NCBI RefSeq assembly: GCF_028288185.1
Contig: NZ_JAQBOF010000016.1
Location: forward strand, 1 to 32,622
Origin: Mucilaginibacter sp.
GTDB taxonomy: Bacteria > Bacteroidota > Bacteroidia > Sphingobacteriales > Sphingobacteriaceae
DNA: 32,622 nt
Direction: 5' to 3'
Numbering within the stretch: position 1 is the first letter of the stretch; each line of letters starts with the position of its first letter. A model generated the notes under the pieces. That model did not search any database and was not told the DNA's origin. It saw only the letters and a list, made by a program, of their open reading frames with translations. Below, in pieces: positions 29,592 through 32,622 of this stretch. The translations under genes and the position numbers were made by a program.

Positions 29592-30638
29592 TACGCCTAA
29601 CTGGAATAGAATCTCCTTAATAGAAAACCTTGCCCCGCAAACAAACTCATCCGATGCACCATAATATATAGTAACCGTATCTCCATCAACTACGTGCCCG
29701 TTGGTAAATACTACGTTGCCGAAGAAGCCGCTTAACTCATATTGTTCTGTTGGTACCATAATAGGTTTATCGGTACGGGCCAGTACCTTTGATGGATCAT
29801 TAAGGTCCAACAAAAAAGCGCCCAGGCAATATTGATGGTCATAATTAGCGCCGTGATAAATTTCCAGCCAACCCTTTTTTGTTTTAATGGGCGCGGCACC
29901 TGCGCCAACGCGTTGGCAATCCCAACTATCTTTACGGGTTTTAATAATACATTTATGATTGCCCCAATGCACACCGTCAGGCGATTGCGCCAGCCAGATA
30001 TAGTTGCCGCCAATATCAACGCTGCTTGGACGGTGCAGGCAATAATATAGTCCGTTTATCTTTTCCTCAAAAATGGCGCAGTCCTTATTATGCGGAGGGA
30101 TAATCATGCCGTGGTTCTCGAAAGTTTTCCAGTCCGTGGTAGTGCGCATGCCCACGCCGACCCCATTGCCCGATACTGCGGTGAAGGTTAAGTAGTATTT
30201 GTCCTCCAAAAAAGTAACCCGGCAATCCTCTATACCAAAAGCCTGTAAATAGCCGGTGCCAAATAAAGGGCTATACCCTTCAGGTTCATAAAAATGCAAC
30301 CCATCATCACTGCACAACAGGCGCAGATGCGATAAGGTGGTTAAATAATCCAACCCCATATATCTTATTACACGTGGATCAGTGGTGATAAGTTCGGGAT
30401 GTTCAAACGGTAACTCTACGATCTCGGTCTTACCCAAATCATTTAGTATCGGGAAAAATATAGAGCCTTCTTTTTGCACCGCGTTCTCGGCCACGCGTAC
30501 TATCAGCCAGGTCTTGCCCTCAAACCTAAATACGCCGGGGTTTAACAGGCATATAATTTGTAAGCCTTCTTCGCTTGCTTTAAGGTCAATAGGAGATAAT
30601 AACGGATTTTCGGGAAAACGGCGGGCTATGTCTGGCAT
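29589..30638 (-). CDS. GH130-family mannoside phosphorylase/hydrolase
   Basis: The 349-residue protein is a five-bladed beta-propeller of the GH130 type. Family cues are LNPGVFRFEGKTWLIVRVAE, LLCSDDGLHF, and FGIEDCRVTFLEDKYYLTFTAVS, where Asp138 is the expected proton donor. DCQRVGAGAAPIKTKKGWLEIYHGA supplies phosphate-binding or sugar-binding residues. GH130 members phosphorolyse beta-1,4-mannosides (for example mannosyl-N-acetylglucosamine from N-glycan cores) or hydrolyse beta-1,2-mannosides. No signal peptide is present, so it acts in the cytoplasm, consistent with a phosphorylase. It could serve the same glycans as the GH92 enzyme, but the two genes are 10 kb apart. Confidence 0.9.
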   Translation of the reverse strand: MPDIARRFPENPLLSPIDLKASEEGLQIICLLNPGVFRFEGKTWLIVRVAENAVQKEGSIFFPILNDLGKTEIVELPFEHPELITTDPRVIRYMGLDYLTTLSHLRLLCSDDGLHFYEPEGYSPLFGTGYLQAFGIEDCRVTFLEDKYYLTFTAVSGNGVGVGMRTTTDWKTFENHGMIIPPHNKDCAIFEEKINGLYYCLHRPSSVDIGGNYIWLAQSPDGVHWGNHKCIIKTRKDSWDCQRVGAGAAPIKTKKGWLEIYHGANYDHQYCLGAFLLDLNDPSKVLARTDKPIMVPTEQYELSGFFGNVVFTNGHVVDGDTVTIYYGASDEFVCGARFSIKEILFQLGV

Positions 30639-30689
30639 ACTATATAGTGTCTTATGTTTTTAACAGTATATAATAATATAAGTTTTCCT

Positions 30690-32060
30690 TTACTTAGGTC
30701 CACTAGCCAATATTCTCAACTCTTTCGGATAATAATTATTAATTCTATTTGGCAGTAACTTCGCCCATCCCATAGCCTGCCCCTCGAACATCATCAGGCT
30801 CCAGCCTTTTTTATCGGTATCAATAACTAAATTCTCGCGGCGCAGGTAAAGTATAGCATCGTCATAATCCAGCTCGGTTTGCAACACCGCATCTTTATTA
30901 ACTATAGTACTTAAAGCCAGTTCATGATCAGGTATCAGGTCGCGCCCTGCCAGCTTGCCAATACGTACCCCCGACTTTTTAATATATAAATGGTGCTGCA
31001 ATAAATTAAGGCTTTCTTTATGCTGATTGTTAATAGCCAGCCAGTCATCATTCACTTTAAAAAAGTAATAGGCAGCCGGGTCATTAATATAGGCTTTCAC
31101 CAATTCAAACTCGATATTATCCACCTTTTGGTTCCGGTTGTTTTTAAAGGACACCAAATTGCCGCTGCTTTCCTTCTTTTTAAGCACGGATGCAAATAAA
31201 CCCTCGCCCTTAACCTGGCCGGGGTAAAAACGATAGCCCCACGCTTTTTTTTCTGTCGATTGCGTTTCAACAATACCCCACTCTATATTAATAGGTATAC
31301 GTACGGTTTCTAATTCAAATTCGGTACATAGCCAGTCCAGTATATCCTCGTTTTCCTGGTGCGAGTAAGAACAGGTACTATATATAAGGTAGCCATCTTC
31401 GTTTAGGGCCGGGTAAATATCAGCCAGTATGCGCTCCTGCCGTTGGTGGCAAAGGCTAACGTTGGCCTCGCTCCATTCATCCATAGCTGCCGGATCCTTG
31501 CGGAACATGCCCGAACCTGAGCAGGGTGCATCGACCAATATAATATCAAAAAAATCCGTTAGGCGATTAAAGTCTTTTGGGTCGTTATTGGTTACTATAG
31601 TATTAGCAGTACCCCATCGACTCAGGTTATCAGCCAGAACAGGTACACGCGTTTTAATAATTTCATTAGCTACCAAAAGGTCATCCGCTGTCATGGCCGA
31701 ATTAAGCAATGTGCTTTTACCACCCGGCGCGGCACATAGGTCCAGTATTTTTACCGGCTCGGTTTGCTTAATATGTTGTAGGATGTGGGCAATAAACATG
31801 GATGATGCCTCCTGCACATAATAACTGCCGGCATGAAATAGGGGGTCGAAAGTGAAGGATGGACGGGTATCTAAATAATAGCCTTCAGCGCACCAGGGCA
31901 CTTGTCCGTCGGTTTTTATCGTTGTTTTTTTAAAAGGATTGGCCCTTATTGATGTCGGCGATGAATTATTTTGATGCGATTCGATAAAATTTGCGCGGTT
32001 AAAGTCGGGCTCATTGTTTAACGAATCGAGGAAATTTGCAGGAAATTGATGGTTTTGCAT
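30690..32060 (-). CDS. RsmF/NOL1-NOP2-type RNA m5C methyltransferase
   Basis: The 456-residue protein has the class I SAM-binding core LDLCAAPGGKSTLLN (residues 106-120), motif IV VDAPCSGSGMFRKDP with Cys180, and motif VI IYSTCSYSHQENED with the catalytic Cys230. The C-terminal 180 residues (from GEGLFASVLKK) correspond to the extra domains of RsmF (YebU), which makes m5C1407 in 16S rRNA. The N-terminal RNA-binding segment includes IRANPFKKT and WCAEGYYLDTRPSFT. Length and motifs fit RsmF better than RsmB. The target in this organism is inferred. A TATATTTG box lies seven bases before the ATG, so the mRNA leader is very short. Confidence 0.92.
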   Translation of the reverse strand: MQNHQFPANFLDSLNNEPDFNRANFIESHQNNSSPTSIRANPFKKTTIKTDGQVPWCAEGYYLDTRPSFTFDPLFHAGSYYVQEASSMFIAHILQHIKQTEPVKILDLCAAPGGKSTLLNSAMTADDLLVANEIIKTRVPVLADNLSRWGTANTIVTNNDPKDFNRLTDFFDIILVDAPCSGSGMFRKDPAAMDEWSEANVSLCHQRQERILADIYPALNEDGYLIYSTCSYSHQENEDILDWLCTEFELETVRIPINIEWGIVETQSTEKKAWGYRFYPGQVKGEGLFASVLKKKESSGNLVSFKNNRNQKVDNIEFELVKAYINDPAAYYFFKVNDDWLAINNQHKESLNLLQHHLYIKKSGVRIGKLAGRDLIPDHELALSTIVNKDAVLQTELDYDDAILYLRRENLVIDTDKKGWSLMMFEGQAMGWAKLLPNRINNYYPKELRILASGPK

Positions 32061-32067
32061 ATGATTT

Positions 32068-32075
32068 CAAATATA
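32068..32075 (-). promoter_or_regulatory. -7 box just before the RsmF-like gene
   Basis: On the minus strand TATATTTG is a perfect -7 box followed by seven bases and the ATG at 32060; the predicted leader is 3-4 nt. No clear -33 element is visible. Confidence 0.45.
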
Positions 32076-32172
32076 CAAAATCAAAAACTACCACCGGATC
32101 TTAATAAAATAGCCTTTGGATGTGTTAGTTTTCAGTATGTTATACGATTGTTTTAACTATTTGCAAATTTCT

Positions 32173-32204
32173 TTTGGCAGGGTGCTAATTTCTCCTTACA
32201 TTTG
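32173..32204 (+). promoter_or_regulatory. Strong promoter P1 at the right end
   Basis: TTTG at 32173-32176 and TACATTTG at 32197-32204 are separated by 20 bases, a perfect Bacteroidota promoter. The initial transcript would contain a CCGCTC/GGGCGG hairpin (32209-32229) followed by a T-rich stretch. Confidence 0.6.
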
Positions 32205-32208
32205 CATC

Positions 32209-32239
32209 CCGCTCAATCAAAAAGGGCGGTTGTTTTTTG
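32209..32239 (+). terminator. Attenuator-like hairpin after P1
   Basis: CCGCTC (32209-32214) pairs with GGGCGG (32224-32229, one G-U pair) around a nine-base A-rich loop and is followed by TTGTTTTTTG. It could cause early termination of transcripts from P1. Confidence 0.45.
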
Positions 32240-32284
32240 AAATTTGCGAGCTAAAAATAAATATAAAAAAAGTGAAAATAACAC

Positions 32285-32315
32285 TTGACATGTATTGAAA
32301 ATAATCGCATCTTTG
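32285..32315 (+). promoter_or_regulatory. Strong promoter P2 at the right end
   Basis: TTGACA begins at 32285, and CATCTTTG (one mismatch to TAnnTTTG) lies at 32308-32315, 20 bases after the TTG. The initial transcript GCAGCCGC resembles the start from P1 (GCATCCCGC), suggesting tandem promoters for one unit. Confidence 0.6.
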
Positions 32316-32622
32316 CAGCCGCTTCGGTAACGAGGCAAAACGAAAATAAAATATAGAATCCTTCGGGATTTTTAAATACAGATCCACTGCGACAGTGGTA
32401 TCGATAATGTTCTTTTAGGAAATAGAAAATCATGTAGAAAAGCGGGCCGAATTTAGAGTTGGCAGTTTAAAGTTGGCAGTAAGCGGGAGGAGTTGGCAAT
32501 AACAATAACTGCAAACTAATAACGGGTCACTGCAGGCTGGACAAGGAGGTTTGCGAGAAAAGAGGAAACTGGAGAGATATTGTATAAAGATATATATACA
32601 ATGATTAACAGATTCTATTATT
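32316..32622 (+). other. Putative rRNA operon leader (16S gene beyond the window)
   Basis: Downstream of P2 there is a UUCG-capped hairpin, AATCC-TTCG-GGATT plus TTT (32357-32373). It is followed by a perfect CCACTG-CGA-CAGTGG hairpin (32384-32398), then TGTTCTTT (32408-32415). The order hairpin then T-G-x-TCTTT resembles the boxB-boxA antitermination signals of rRNA leaders. No protein gene is visible to the end of the window. The later part (from 32457) contains GTTGGCAGT words and a purine-rich ACAAGGAGGT at 32539-32548. The rRNA interpretation is an inference. Confidence 0.4.

Noticed and set aside
32116..32298. 60-codon open frame near the right end
   Set aside because: It runs across the two tandem promoters and the attenuator-like hairpin; composition is non-coding.

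Overview
The window looks like a chromosomal segment of a Bacteroidota bacterium, most likely family Sphingobacteriaceae (Mucilaginibacter/Pedobacter-like). This rests on gene content and on promoters, not on any search. The gene set acpP-fabF-rnc, a YicC-type nuclease followed by gmk and nadD, MiaE, a CreD/winged-helix pair, LemA with TPM proteins, and GH92/GH78/GH130 enzymes is typical of that group. Many genes are preceded by the Bacteroidota -7 box TAnnTTTG, and classical Shine-Dalgarno sites are rare. I see no transposase, phage gene, CRISPR array, tRNA or SusC/SusD pair.

Layout. Positions 1-2,325 carry acpP, fabF and rnc on the plus strand. Positions 2,360-6,587 hold a secreted protein on the minus strand, then yicC, gmk, nadD, a small ParE-type toxin-antitoxin pair and miaE on the plus strand. 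Positions 6,617-9,462 are a tight minus-strand operon (RsmI-like methyltransferase, FAD monooxygenase, GtrA protein). Positions 9,519-10,989 carry a hypothetical protein, a frameshifted PH-domain gene and a cold-shock protein. Positions 11,153-13,505 hold creD, a winged-helix regulator and a membrane protein, tied together by two copies of a palindromic operator. Positions 13,702-16,312 hold a Nudix hydrolase and a lemA-TPM-TPM cluster. Positions 16,787-20,840 carry three exported proteins: a GH92 mannosidase, a lipoprotein nuclease and a polysaccharide deacetylase. Positions 20,841-25,467 are repeat-rich and contain a very small secreted protein gene with its own terminator, plus a GH78 rhamnosidase. 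Positions 25,468-32,060 hold an FAD dehydrogenase, a DinB protein, an ECF sigma factor with a small membrane protein, a CoA-binding protein, a GH130 enzyme and an RNA m5C methyltransferase. The last 560 bases contain two tandem strong promoters and a leader that resembles the start of a ribosomal RNA operon, whose 16S gene would lie beyond the window.

How the genes work together. The left part is housekeeping: fatty acid synthesis, RNA processing, GMP and NAD synthesis, and tRNA modification. The centre is envelope-related, with CreD, LemA and TPM proteins. The right part adds exported glycan-degrading enzymes (mannose-, rhamnose- and acetyl-sugar-directed) that are scattered rather than grouped in one polysaccharide-utilisation locus.

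The most interesting signals are regulatory or structural. They are the duplicated ACTTTG-N5-CAAAGT operator next to a winged-helix regulator; a recurring -7 box placed only 1-7 nt before start codons, which implies leaderless or nearly leaderless mRNAs; several families of short intergenic inverted repeats, including a three-hairpin array with compensatory base changes; and the putative rRNA leader at the right end.
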